Positions 1 to 11,151 of a DNA stretch of 64,000 nt are shown in pieces. Source of the DNA: Siderastrea siderea (taxonomy: Eukaryota > Cnidaria > Anthozoa > Scleractinia > Rhizangiidae). The translations under genes were made by a program, and so were the position numbers. How positions within the stretch are numbered: the first letter of the stretch is position 1; each line of letters opens with the position of its first letter. The stretch is taken from NCBI GenBank assembly GCA_964030785.1, contig OZ034975.1, positions 32,579,769 through 32,643,768 of the forward strand, given 5' to 3'. The notes under the pieces are model-generated. The model was not told the origin of the DNA. It made no database searches and saw nothing but the letters and a program-made list of their open reading frames with translations.

Positions 1-223
1 CTGGGGTATCATAGAAAGAATGAACAACGGCGTCAACGAAAGACTGTCTTGTAGGAAAGCGGGCTTCATCTGCTTGACTGTACGTTATTAAGTACACTTT
101 ACGTACAGCACGAGCGTTGATCTCTTGCCAGTTTACTTCAGGCATCTCGGTACCAGTATGCTCCTGTGTTTCACTTGCTTCGGAGGAAGCTGAATCGGAC
201 TCATATCCTTTTATCATTTCCAT
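1..223 (-). CDS. N-terminal part of an unrecognised protein, running off the left edge
   Basis: A minus-strand frame opens at an ATG at 223-221 and stays open to the window edge (74 codons). It starts with an acidic Ser/Glu-rich stretch and then reads VYLITYSQADEARFPTRQSF at about residues 46-65. I recall a YLITYSQAD-type block at the start of a cnidarian repeat-associated family that may be Rep-like (HUH endonuclease), but the diagnostic H-x-H and tyrosine motifs would lie outside the window, so that is only a suggestion. It diverges from the integrase gene to the right. Confidence 0.45.
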   Translation of the reverse strand, partial: MEMIKGYESDSASSEASETQEHTGTEMPEVNWQEINARAVRKVYLITYSQADEARFPTRQSFVDAVVHSFYDTP

Positions 224-736
224 AGTGACTTCAAGAAGGGAAAACAAGTGTTATTATGCCTTGCGAAATTGATTGTGAACGTGCCGAAGACGACAACAAT
301 CACTTTGAAAATCGACATTTGATACGACCAAAAGATATCACACACAAAATTCGTTAGCTAAAAACTTGATTTTTTAATGCTAAAAACTACTACACATGAC
401 AATTTTCTAAATCTGTACTTTACTTGGCAGATATTTCCTTAATATAAATATCGTGAAGACATGATAGCAACCCGTCCACAACAAAAAAGGCAATACTGAC
501 AATATGACCACCTCGGACAATGAGCGACAAAAGTAGTTGAGACATTTTCTAAAATGTAATGGCGGTGTACTCAGTTTCACTTTTTGCTGTTCAGCAAAGA
601 TTTTCAAACACAAATCCCCCCTCCCCCTATCCAATGTTGTACCGGGATAAACGCTGGTTCCCACCTAGCAAATTCAACATTGTTTGGGGGGATGGGGGGT
701 ATATTCTAGTGGGTAAGGGGGATTTTAAAGCTAGGT
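224..736. other. Intergenic stretch, no gene seen
   Basis: AT-rich spacer between the minus-strand partial gene and the integrase. Short open frames on both strands are unlike any family I know. No terminal repeat of the integrase/polymerase element is recognisable here. Confidence 0.4.
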
Positions 737-2200
737 ATGCCAAAAAAAGGGGAATGTCTCAACACTTTTGACGCTCATTGTAGGTCTCGGTGTAAAACAA
801 AGGAAGACAAAAAACGGAAAAGGCCGTCGAGTGAAGAAAACTGGCAAGAAAAATTAGCTGATGAGCTTCATAAACTGATAAAACGTAACTTTACTCGGCG
901 GCGGGTAATTGTAAATCATATTGACGAAATATGGTGCTCAGATCTTATTGAGATGCAACAGTTCAGTCGATGGAATGCTGGCTACAGATATCTTCTTATG
1001 GTTTTAGATGTATTCTCTAAATATGGTTGGATCGTCCCATTAAAAGATAAAAAGGGTGAAACCGTTATGAATGCTTTTAAAACAATCCTTAAAGAAGGTA
1101 GAAAACCGGAATATTTATGGACAGACAAAGGCAAAGAGTATTACAACAAACATGTTAAGGAACTACTTGATAAGAATAAAATAACCTTGTACTCAACTGA
1201 GAATGAGGAAAAGTCTTCAGTTTGTGAAAGATGGAACAGAACAATTAAAACCAAGATGTGGAAACAGTTCACTGTTCAAGGTAATACACAGTATTTAGAC
1301 ATGCTACCTAAATTAGTGAAACAGTATAACAACACCAGACATAGCTCTATCAAAATGACACCCATAGAAGCCAGTAAAAAGAAGAATGAAGGAGTTGTTT
1401 ACACTTATGAAGGAAAAAAACTGAATATTATCAAAAAGGATGATATTTGGTTTCGTGGTAAAACAGTTGCCGACATTTTGGGATATGAAGATACCAAGAA
1501 AGCGATTTTCAAACATGTTGATGAAGAAGATAAATGTTCACTTAAGAGGCTCAAATCCAGGGGGGACGATTCGTCCCCCCTTACATGGAACGCCGGAAAC
1601 ACGATTTATATAAATGAATCTGGATTGTACAGCCTAATATTGAGATCAAAAATGGATAAAGCTAAAGATTTCCAACGATGGGTTACTAAGGAAGTTTTAC
1701 CATCAATCAGAAAAACCGGTAAGTATGAATTCAACAACAGGCCATACAAAATGCTGACATTCAATATCAAAACAGAATATGATTTACATAAAAAGGTAGT
1801 CAACTTTATTAGAAACAATTATCCTAAAGCAATCCTAATCCCAACATTAGGTGAAAACCAAATTAATGGTAACATGAGAATAAAATCATACAACATGGGT
1901 TATCAGAAGGGAGCTTGTGATCTATTCATTGGAAATATGCATTTGAAGTACTCAGGTTTTGCAATCGAATTTAAAACACCAACTGGTTATGGAAAGCTTT
2001 CAGAAGAACAGGAGATGATGCTACAAGAGTACGAAAACAACAATTACAAAATATTAGTCAGCAACGATTATGATGAAATCATTAAAGAAATCATACTTTA
2101 TTTCCAGGGTGTAAGAATCAAATGCAAACATTGTTCCAGAAAATTCAAGTCAACAGAAACATTAAGCAATCATTTGAAATTCATACACAAACACTTATAA
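737..2200 (+). CDS. Polinton-type integrase fused to BRO-N, nuclease-like and C2H2 parts
   Basis: Open 487-residue protein. Residues about 40-215 are a retroviral-type (rve) DDE integrase core: first acidic residue in WCSDLIEM (about 69), second in WTDKGKEYY (about 129), glutamate in CERWNRT (about 164). It is followed not by a chromodomain but by a BRO-N-like domain (about 225-330, with the signatures FRGKTVADILGY and INESGLYSLILRS). Next comes a basic region with a VRR-NUC/restriction-endonuclease-like look (GACDLF then AIEFKTPTGYGKLSEEQ, about 390-425). A single C2H2 finger ends the protein (CKHCSRKF...HLKFIHKH). It should insert the element and may bind or cut DNA with its tail. A type B polymerase gene follows 121 nt downstream on the same strand. 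Integrase confidence is high, nuclease moderate. Confidence 0.88.
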   Translation: MPKKGECLNTFDAHCRSRCKTKEDKKRKRPSSEENWQEKLADELHKLIKRNFTRRRVIVNHIDEIWCSDLIEMQQFSRWNAGYRYLLMVLDVFSKYGWIVPLKDKKGETVMNAFKTILKEGRKPEYLWTDKGKEYYNKHVKELLDKNKITLYSTENEEKSSVCERWNRTIKTKMWKQFTVQGNTQYLDMLPKLVKQYNNTRHSSIKMTPIEASKKKNEGVVYTYEGKKLNIIKKDDIWFRGKTVADILGYEDTKKAIFKHVDEEDKCSLKRLKSRGDDSSPLTWNAGNTIYINESGLYSLILRSKMDKAKDFQRWVTKEVLPSIRKTGKYEFNNRPYKMLTFNIKTEYDLHKKVVNFIRNNYPKAILIPTLGENQINGNMRIKSYNMGYQKGACDLFIGNMHLKYSGFAIEFKTPTGYGKLSEEQEMMLQEYENNNYKILVSNDYDEIIKEIILYFQGVRIKCKHCSRKFKSTETLSNHLKFIHKHL

Positions 2201-2321
2201 AGAGAAAAATAAATTCTTTCAATATAGTTCAAAGGATCCAATCACGGATCATTTGAATTCTCGACCATATAAAACGCAGCAAAAACTACTTAAAAGAATA
2301 TCAATACTATAGTATGTATAT

Positions 2322-5300
2322 ATGGAAATAAAAGAATATAATTATATAGAAATGAACAAAGCTAGTTTGAAGAAACTTAGCAAATCAGAACTTATCAAAT
2401 TGCTATTAAAGCAAGAGAAGAAGAAGCCTGAAATCATAGTGGTTGACGATACCAAGCCAGTTCCAGCATCAGAAACATACAAACCAAGACCACCAGTTCC
2501 AATACCTCGCAAAAGTGTTAAGCAGATGGCTAAAGAATATGAAGAAAACATTATTCTTCCACCTCCAGAATTCAGGGATGATTACAAACCGGTTCCAGCA
2601 CCAAGAACCAAAAAACCAATGGATAAACCGGTTCCAGCACCAAGAACCAAAATAGAACAAACAGACAAAGCCTTAAAAGGTTACACTAAGTCATTTGAAA
2701 TAAATATCAAAAACAATAAAGACCCCTTAGCCCAAATGCAAAACACGAGAAAGGCCATAGAACATCATGTAATAACTTTGTTGAATGAAATGAAAGGCTT
2801 GAAATACGTTGAAACATTGAAAGTCACATTCGAAAAAAATTCAGGTAATGAAATAGTTGAAAAGTCAGCATATTTCAATAGCGCACCCCAAACAATAATC
2901 AACCAAATGGAAATCAATGAAGCATTACAAATGTCTAAACAAAATATCTTAAACCAGATCTCCCAGTGGATATCAGAAGGATCTGGTTGGACAATCAAAT
3001 CAGTCGATAGTCATTACCTCAACATTGTCAAATACAAACCATTGAAAGGATCCTCATATATCCAACTGCCTTACGAACTGCGAAACAGCGCTAAAGGCTT
3101 AATAAACATGAAAAATGAGGATAATGAATGTTTCAGATGGTGTCATATCCGACATTTAAATCCGCAAGATAAATACCCACAAAGAATAAAAAAGACAGAC
3201 AAACCATACGTTGAGAAGTTAGACTACTCAGGAATTGAATTTCCAGTAACTATTAAGCAGTTCAACAAAATCGAGAAGCAAAACAGTATCAATATAAACG
3301 TATTCGGTTATGAAGACAAACAACCGTATCCGATCTATGTTTCCAAAGAAAAGTATGAAGATCATATGGAACTACTTCTGGTAACGAAAGATGAAAACAA
3401 GCATTATGTTCTCATAAAGGATTTCAACAAGTTCATGTACAATCAAACAAAACACAAAGAGAGGAAACACTTTTGTATGTACTGTCTGCAATGTTTCAGT
3501 TCTGAAAGGGTTCTAAACAATCATAAAGAAATCTGTATTCAAGTTAATGGAACACAAGCAGTGAAAATGCCTGATAAGAACAATAACATACTGAAATTCA
3601 ATAATTTTCATAAGCAGCAACCTGTACCATTTGTCATATATTCAGATTTTGAAGCTCTGGTAGAGAAGATTCAAGGATGTCAACAGAATAATGAGTCATC
3701 ATACACTGAAGCCTACCAAAAACACACAGATTGTGGATATGGTTATAAAGTGGTTTGTTGTTATGATGACAAATATACAAAACCAATACAAATATATAGA
3801 GGTGAAAAGGCTGTGTACAAATTCATGGAAAATATGTTAGAAGAAGTAAAATACTGTAAAAAAGTGATGAAAACATTTTTCAACAAACCATTGAGAATGA
3901 CGAAAGAGGATGAAGATGAATTCAAAAAAGCAACAACATGTCACATCTGTGATAAAAAATATACTGAAAAAGACATTCGAGTGAGAGATCATTGCCATAT
4001 TACTGGCAAATACAGAGGCTCAGCACATCAAGACTGTAATCTGAAACTTAGAATAAATCCAGAAGAAATCAAAATTCCAGTGATATTCCACAATTTACGA
4101 GGATATGACAGCCATTTTATAATGCAAGAAATTGGAGCTATTGTTAAGAATAATACATACACCAAAAACGGAAAAGAGGTTAAGATGAATATCAATGCCA
4201 TACCGAACAATATGGAAAAATATATGGCTTTCATGCTTGGTAATCATCTTACCTTCATTGATAGTTTCCAGTTTATGAGCTCAAGTTTGGATAAATTAGT
4301 CAGTAATTTGCCGGCAGAAGCTTTGAAATATACAAGCAAAAAATTCAAAAAAGAAAAATTCAATCTTATGACGCGAAAAGGTATTTATCCATACGATTTC
4401 ATAGACAGTTTTGAAAAATTCGATAAAACAGAATTGCCAACGAAAGAAGAATTTTACAGCATATTGAATAATGAGCACATAACAAATGAGGATTATAGCC
4501 ATGCTCAAAAAGTGTGGAATACATTTCAATTACAAACGATGGGTGAATACCACAATCTATATCTTAAGTCTGATATTCTTCTATTAGCTGACGTGTTTGA
4601 AAACTTCCGTAAGACCTGTCTTCAGTATTACAAACTTGACCCCTGTCACTACTTCACATCTCCTGGTTTGTCATGGGATGCTATGTTGAAGATGACTAAT
4701 ATTCAACTAGAACTAATGACAGACATAGATATGTTTCAATTCATTGAAAAAGGCATGAGAGGTGGTATCAGTTATATAGCCAATCGATATGGTAAAGCGA
4801 ATAACAAGTATATGAGAGAGTACGACGATAAGTCACCCTCAAAGTATATTATGTACCTTGATGCTAATAATTTATACGGTTGGGCTATGAGTCAATAGCT
4901 CCCCACTGATGGTTTCAAATGGTTGACGGAAAAACAAATAAATAAAATCAACTTAGCAAAATACAATGATGACTGCAAGAAGGGATTAATATTAGAAGTT
5001 GATCTAGAATACCCCAAAGAGTTGCATGACCTACATAATGACTATCCTCTAGGTTCAGAAAAAGTGAAAGTAACTGATAACATGTTATCCGATTATTGCA
5101 AGAAAATACAAAACAAATTTAATATTTCCACGGGACTAGTACACAAACTGATCCCTACTTTATGCGACAAAGAAAAATATGTTCTACACTATAGAAATCT
5201 ACAGTTGTATCTTGATCTTGGATTGAAAATAAAGAAAGTGCATAGAGTATTAGAATTCAATCAGTCACCTTGGCTTAAACAATAGATTGACTTCAATACA

Positions 5301-6116
5301 CAAAAACGTACTCAAGCGAAAAATTCATTCGAAAAAGATTTCTTCAAGCTAATGAATAACTCAGTGTTTGGAAAAACGATGGAAAACATAAGAAAGCGTG
5401 TTGATGTTCGACTTATAACAGATGAAAAGAAATTATTGAAAATGACTTCCAAACCAACTTATGTAAGCAGTAAGATATTCAATGAAAATCTGGTAGCAGT
5501 GCATAAAATCAAAGAAACGCTAACTCTAAACAGGCCGGCATATGTGGGTATGTGTATTCTTGATCTAAGCAAAACATTGATGTATGATTTTCATTATAAC
5601 TACATAAAAGAAAAGTATGGAGACAAAGCTAAGCTACTCTTCACTGACACAGACAGTCTGACATATGAGATAGAAGCTAAAGATGTGTACCAAGACTTTT
5701 GGAATGACAAAGATCGATTCGACAACAGCGACTATCCAGAAAACTCTACGTATTTCGATAAGACAAACAAGAAGGTAATTGGTAAATTCAAGGATGAAGC
5801 AGCTGGAATACCAATCACAGAATTTGTCGGTTTGCGATCAAAAATGTACAGTTACATAAAAGACAATCAAAAAGAACAAAAAACAGCCAAAGGAATAAAG
5901 AAAAATACAATAAAGAACAATCTCAAACATAAAGATTATAAAAATGTATTAATTAATAACAAACAAATACATCATACCATGAAAACAATCAGAAGTATCA
6001 ATCATCAGCTAGGTAGTTACGAGCTCAATAAAGTGTCACTCAGCTGTTTCGACGATAAACGATATATAGCAAACGATGGAATAACAAGTTACGCTTACGG
6101 ACATTATAAAATCTGA
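2322..6116 (+). pseudogene. polB: Protein-primed type B DNA polymerase (Polinton/adintovirus type), two in-frame TAG codons
   Basis: One frame encodes a viral/organellar type B polymerase (DNA_pol_B_2), interrupted by TAG at 4896-4898 and 5283-5285. The N-terminus (start 2322 or the ATG at 2352) has proline-rich KPVPAPR repeats. A C2H2-like finger lies near residue 385. Exonuclease motifs are YSDFEA (about 441), HNLRGYDSHF (about 590) and the YLKSDILLLAD block (about 747). A Zn-binding block like endonuclease VII (CHIC, DHCHITGKYRG, CN) lies at about 538-572. Polymerase motif A is YLDANNLYG (about 845), just before the first TAG. The second segment (to 5282) and third segment follow in the same frame; motif B (RPAYVG...) and motif C (FTDTDSL) lie in the third. 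The catalytic residues are present but divided, so as read it is a pseudogene unless the TAGs are read through. It would replicate the element from a protein primer. Confidence 0.85.
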
Positions 6117-7704
6117 AGATGTGACGTCACGCCACAGCTGTGGCGAAATTACAAGTGCCTTAAATCTCGGCTACAAACTTCACTGACAAACTTTACTGAC
6201 AAACTTTACTTCAAATACAAGTTCATCTGATATTACATGACAATCTGATGACTCATCGGGAAAGTCCCATTTCATCATAAACTTCCTGTTTTCACCAGAC
6301 ATGTAGACTTGTTTCTGAGAAAAACTTCCTGCTTTTCTGAGAATTTAAGACTTCCTGTAGTCTGGTGTCACGTGAAGGAAGAATGCGTTGGATACATCAT
6401 GACATATAACATATAGTATCCAAATCCAAATAATTGAACTCATGTAATAAAATACATATAGTTTTCCAAATAAAATGATTGCCATCACATAATGCCATCA
6501 CAAAAAAACATCACAAAAATAGACGCCATCGCTCTTCGAGCTCTTCCCGCCAAGCGTCTATTGCAATGACGAATCATCCATCCCCGTGACTTCGTCTTGA
6601 ATGTATTGCGTTGCAATCATTCAAACCCTTGTCATGCCGATGATTCTATTGCCGTGACGGAGTCATGTGATGAAGCCATGTGATGAAAATAACATATAGT
6701 TTTCCATAAAATAAAAAAACATATAGTTTTCCATAAAATGCTAACCATCAGATGGGAAGTAGTTAAGAGTTGGGATTGGTAACAGAGCATTTTTTCAAAA
6801 TGCTTTGGTACCCCCAACTCTATAACTACTGACCGGGGGGATTCCTTCCCCACCTCCTAACTCCGAGAATATCAAAGCTATGACAACGAAACTTAAAGGA
6901 CAAATAGTACGTCCAAAAATGTTTCTTTTAAGGTCCACAACATCAGCTGATGACGTCATAACGTCGCAATAACGTTTTGTTCTCCGCCATGTTGGATTTC
7001 TGGAATTTTCCGAGGCCTTCGAAAACCACCAAAATTGATCAAATAGTGATCAAAATCAATAAACTAACACAGAAATGTTCTTAAAATTTAAAATTTACTT
7101 CCAAAAAGTTATGATTTTTGATTAAAAAGAGGGAAATTCAAAATTCTGAAAAAAAAACACTTGTCACGAGTGGTTGTCATGATAACGTCAAACTTAATAG
7201 ACAAGGAATTACTATACCAAATTGTTCACAGATAGATGTTAGGAAAAGTCACCAAGTTTAATGTCTTAAGCTTGCTTATTAAAAAAGTTATAAACGTCCA
7301 AAGTCCGTGCGGGCAGAATCCGCTTCCCCCCCCCCCCCGATCTGAATAGTGTTAAGGCACTTCTGAGGCTATTCAGTGCAAGAAACCTTAAACTTCACAA
7401 CATCCATGTTTTGAGTCCTGGGTTTGTTTACCATGGTAAATCATAAGTTATTTCTAATTCATCATCATCTTTCCTTTCGTAGTTTCCCCAGAGGCGCCAG
7501 ACACACAAAAAGGTAGGGGGAGAAACGATAACACTGACGATATTTCTATTTCTACACTTTTATTATTCGAAGGTTAGCTATTTGTTCAGGGTTTCCCAGT
7601 ATTCCACAACTTTAGGTAAGAAAGCAATGGCAACAAGAACAGCAACAAACAAAGAATCAAACAAACGAATAAAGTTAAAATTTAGCTAACTGTTTCAAAA
7701 ATCA
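6117..7704. other. Non-coding stretch between polymerase remnant and DIRS element
   Basis: No supported gene. It contains TGACGTCA palindromes at 6122-6129 and 6949-6956, repeats of a CATATAGTTTTCCA motif around 6456, 6692 and 6720, a nested hairpin at 6758-6830 and a C homopolymer near 7328. I do not see the right terminus of the integrase/polymerase element. Confidence 0.5.
6758..6830. repeat. Nested hairpin, MITE-like
   Basis: An imperfect inverted repeat pairs 6758-6774 (AGTAGTTAAGAGTTGGG) with 6813-6830. Inside it a second palindrome is built on AGCATTTT / AAAATGCT. This looks like a small foldback element or structured spacer; no coding potential. Confidence 0.55.
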
Positions 7705-7864
7705 ATTATACTTCAAAATACTCGTCTCAATTTAACAATGCAATGTCTCTTTATTCACTCTTTCAAACTATGAAATTACAGTGACTTTAAAGAATGCGTT
7801 ACACAACGGTAAAAACGAAACGTATATAGCCGCTGACCCGCCGCTGGCTCTCGTCTTTTTCATT
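7705..7864. repeat. DIRS left inverted terminal repeat
   Basis: Positions 7731-7864 are the reverse complement of 12181-12314 with no difference that I can see. The outer 26 nt (7705-7730) differ from the right end but are complementary to 12007-12033 in the internal complementary region. Confidence 0.85.
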
Positions 7865-7876
7865 CACTCAACTAAG

Positions 7877-9061
7877 ATGGAGACGAATGAAGACCTCGCG
7901 GCCGAAGAAATCCAAAGCAATCCGCCGTCTGAAGTAAGTGTTAGCCGTCAATCTCCCGCCGAATCTATGGTTCAGGCTCTAGTTGCCGACCAGTCCGTTA
8001 TTAATACTCTTTCCCAAGCGATTCTGTCCGCAATCAAACAGGATCTTCCTCAACACGCGACCGAGCGATCGCGAACTGACACTGCCGCAGAGCCTGTGGG
8101 CCAGTCGGCTAAACAATCTGCCGTAGAGTCTGTGGACCAAACCGGCAAAGTCAGGGCAGCAAAAAGAAGCCTCCCAATCGATGTTGTTGTCATCGAGGAG
8201 AATACTCAAGCTAAATATCCGCGCACGGATAAACCCACCATTACTAACACTAGTGGCGAACAAGATAGTCAGTCGCTGGCAGGCGACGATTACGACCTTG
8301 AGGGGCTGTTTTCCCCCAACTCACGCTGGGAACCTAGCGAAGAGCTTGATGCCCTGCTTAAAGTTATGTTGAAACCTCTGCAACGTTTCGAACGACGAGC
8401 AATTATCAAAGAGTTCCCAAGACCAGCTGCGGACGGAGCTTTTACTCCTAACCTTGACAATTTTCTGACGACCATGATTTCGGGAGCCAAAATTCCCGAC
8501 AATTCCCTAAGGGATATCCAGGATAAAATCCTCGACATCTTGGGTCCACTGTGCTCCTTGTACGAGAATATTACCCTCATGCACGAGTCCCTGGAAGATG
8601 ATGCAATTACTTTAGATAAAGCCACCGTTGCGGCTATGCTTGGCTGTGTTAAGAAGGCCATTATGCTGGCAGGAGATACATCTGCCCAGGTTTCCTCAAA
8701 ACGCCGAGAGCAGGTTTTGACCAAACTCAACCCAGTACTGGCCTCGCTAGGAAAAGAAGCATTCCCAGATTCAGGCAAGCAACTATTTGGGGATGGATTC
8801 GAAGCACGCCTCAAACTTCGTTCTGAAACAGCAAATACAGTGGCTGATGCCAAGAAAGCTGGAAAATCGTTTTTTCGAGGCACTGCCCCCCGAAGATTCC
8901 AAGGGCGCTTTCGGGGTGGCAGAGGACAATACCGAGCCCCCTACAGAGGGTACTTTCGCCCAACATCAAGCTATCGCAACACAAGCCCATCATTCAGGGG
9001 CAGAAACAGGGTTCAACTCCCCCAGTCTCAAGGGCCATACCAGCCAAAACCACAGCAGTAA
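7877..9061 (+). CDS. DIRS gag-like protein (ORF1)
   Basis: About 394 residues from the ATG at 7877; the frame is open from 7781, but those upstream codons lie in the terminal repeat. The protein starts acidic (METNEDLAAEEIQ), has a Ser/Gln-rich region and a helical middle, and ends in an Arg/Gly/Tyr-rich tail (RFQGRFRGGRGQYRAPYRG) typical of a nucleic-acid-binding gag C-terminus. There is no CCHC knuckle, as is usual for DIRS. It would package the element RNA. RT starts 33 nt downstream. Confidence 0.72.
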   Translation: METNEDLAAEEIQSNPPSEVSVSRQSPAESMVQALVADQSVINTLSQAILSAIKQDLPQHATERSRTDTAAEPVGQSAKQSAVESVDQTGKVRAAKRSLPIDVVVIEENTQAKYPRTDKPTITNTSGEQDSQSLAGDDYDLEGLFSPNSRWEPSEELDALLKVMLKPLQRFERRAIIKEFPRPAADGAFTPNLDNFLTTMISGAKIPDNSLRDIQDKILDILGPLCSLYENITLMHESLEDDAITLDKATVAAMLGCVKKAIMLAGDTSAQVSSKRREQVLTKLNPVLASLGKEAFPDSGKQLFGDGFEARLKLRSETANTVADAKKAGKSFFRGTAPRRFQGRFRGGRGQYRAPYRGYFRPTSSYRNTSPSFRGRNRVQLPQSQGPYQPKPQQ

Positions 9062-9093
9062 CTGTTGTCCGCCCAAATCATCTTCCCCCAGGT

Positions 9094-11151
9094 ATGTTCA
9101 AAAGTTTTTTACATTCTCTTTCCCACCTGCCCCAAGCGGGTCGGTTAAAACATTTTTTACCAGCATGGGAACAGATTACAAAAGACCCCTGGATCCTTCA
9201 AGTAGTCTCAGGCTACCAGATAGAATTTCTAGACTATCCTGTGCAACACAAAACCCCTGCTCTTATCCCTTGTACACAGGACCACCAAACCATAATAGAT
9301 CAGGAAGTTCAGGAACTGCTATCAAAAGGGGCAGTCCATTACATCCAAGACAATACCTATCGGGAACCCGGATTTGTCAGCTCCCTTTTTGTAGTACCCA
9401 AAAAGGGTGGGGGACACAGACCAGTTATGAACCTAAAACCCCTAGACTGTTTCATACCTTACGAACACTTCAAAATGGAGTCCATACATATGTTGAAGGA
9501 CCTTCTAAGAAAAGGGGATTACATGATAAAAATAGACCTAAAGGATGCATATCTGACGGTCCCAATTTGGCAGAATCACCAAAAATATCTACGGTTCATA
9601 TGGAGAGACTCACTTCTAGAATTCGCATGCCTCCCCTTCGGTTTGGCCAGCGCCCCCAGGGTTTTCACCAAACTGCTAAAACCAGTCTTATCTATACTGA
9701 GACAGAGAGGGATCCGGCTCATAGCATACCTAGACGATATCCTTCTCATGGCACCCTCAGTCGATCAGGTTCTTCAGCACGCTGCTTCGACTCTAAATCT
9801 TCTGGAAGGCCTAGGCTTCACAGTGAACTATCAAAAGTCCATACTGGTACCTTCCCAGCAAATGGAGTTCCTAGGTTCCCTTGTAAACTCAATCAACCTC
9901 ACCCTGAGCCTCCCCAGGGACAAAATAAGAAAGATCCAGTCAAAATGTCAGGACCTGTTAGAAACACCAGTCACTACTGTGAGAGAATTGTCAAAATTCC
10001 TGGGCCTCCTGTCCTCATCCATACAGGCAGTCTTTCCCGCTCCCCTTCACTATCGATACCTTCAACAGGCAAAGAACTCTGTACTAAAATCCAACAAGTC
10101 TTACGAGGCTCTAGTCCATCTAGACTCAGAGTGCCTCCAGGAGGTAAAGTGGTGGAAAGACAACCTAATAGCGTGGAATGGGAAAGCCCTACTCCAGCAA
10201 TCAACAGACCTGGTCATAGAGACCGATGCCTCTCGCAAGGGCTGGGGAGCTTATTGCCAGGGAGTGTCAACAGGGGGCAGATGGCTTCCCCACGAGACCT
10301 CATACCACATCAATTGCCTGGAACTGCTTGCAGGCTCTCTGGCTATAATGTCCTTTACAAAGAACAAAGTCAGAGCTCAGGTATTATTGTTGATGGACAA
10401 CATTTCAGCAGTAACATACATAAACAAAATGGGAGGGACACACTCCCCCATGTTGTCCTACCTAGCCAAAAACCTTTGGGATTGGTGCCTTACCCACAAT
10501 ATCCTAGTGTCAGCTCAATACATTCCAGGGGTACAGAATGTAGAAGCAGATCGGGAGTCCAGAGTATTTCAGGACTCCAGCGATTGGAAATTAAATCCAG
10601 CGGTTTTCGACCGCCTCTATCACAAGTGGGGTCCACTAAACATCGACCTCTTTGCTTCCCGACTCTCCTTCCAACTAGACCAGTTTATGAGCTGGCGACC
10701 AGACCCACTAGCAGTTCATACAGATGCATTCACCCTAGACTGGGCGACCTTTCGAGGGTATGCTTTCCCCCCATTCGCTCTGATAGGCCGATGCCTCAGA
10801 CAAATTCAACGTCAACAAGTGTCACACATGGTGTTAGTAGCACCAGTCTGGCCAGCTCAACCTTGGTACCCTCTCCTATTAGACCTATGCATAGACTTCC
10901 CTGTCCTCATACCAATTCAGGAGGACCTCCTGACACAGGGAACCAGACCCCACCCACTCAAACACTTGCAACTGGCTGGGTGGCTTCTGTCAACACAGGA
11001 TACCAAACGGCAGACATTTCTGATGAGAGTAGAAAAATCCTCATGGCAGCCTGGAGGAAAAACACAACTAGTGCATATTCCTGTGCATGGTCAAAGTGGT
11101 GTAGCTGGTGTAGTCAACGGGGCAATTCTAATCCCCTTTCACCATCTTTAA
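9094..11151 (+). CDS. DIRS reverse transcriptase-RNase H
   Basis: 685 residues, uninterrupted. RT motifs: KIDLKDAYLTVPI (about residue 146), LPFGLASAPRVF (about 187) and the catalytic YLDDILLMAP (about 213). RNase H follows: first Asp in VIETDASRKGWGAY (about 374), Glu in INCLELLAG, Asp in LLLMDNISAVTYI, and a final acidic block in PGVQNVEADRESR (about 481). The order and spacing are those of DIRS RT/RH. Its 3' end overlaps the recombinase frame. It would copy the element RNA to DNA. No catalytic residue is missing. Confidence 0.92.
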   Translation: MFKSFLHSLSHLPQAGRLKHFLPAWEQITKDPWILQVVSGYQIEFLDYPVQHKTPALIPCTQDHQTIIDQEVQELLSKGAVHYIQDNTYREPGFVSSLFVVPKKGGGHRPVMNLKPLDCFIPYEHFKMESIHMLKDLLRKGDYMIKIDLKDAYLTVPIWQNHQKYLRFIWRDSLLEFACLPFGLASAPRVFTKLLKPVLSILRQRGIRLIAYLDDILLMAPSVDQVLQHAASTLNLLEGLGFTVNYQKSILVPSQQMEFLGSLVNSINLTLSLPRDKIRKIQSKCQDLLETPVTTVRELSKFLGLLSSSIQAVFPAPLHYRYLQQAKNSVLKSNKSYEALVHLDSECLQEVKWWKDNLIAWNGKALLQQSTDLVIETDASRKGWGAYCQGVSTGGRWLPHETSYHINCLELLAGSLAIMSFTKNKVRAQVLLLMDNISAVTYINKMGGTHSPMLSYLAKNLWDWCLTHNILVSAQYIPGVQNVEADRESRVFQDSSDWKLNPAVFDRLYHKWGPLNIDLFASRLSFQLDQFMSWRPDPLAVHTDAFTLDWATFRGYAFPPFALIGRCLRQIQRQQVSHMVLVAPVWPAQPWYPLLLDLCIDFPVLIPIQEDLLTQGTRPHPLKHLQLAGWLLSTQDTKRQTFLMRVEKSSWQPGGKTQLVHIPVHGQSGVAGVVNGAILIPFHHL

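Noticed and set aside
8290..8883. 197-codon antisense frame in the gag gene
   Set aside because: Shadow of the gag coding frame; no domain, and it is interrupted by the logic of the plus-strand element.
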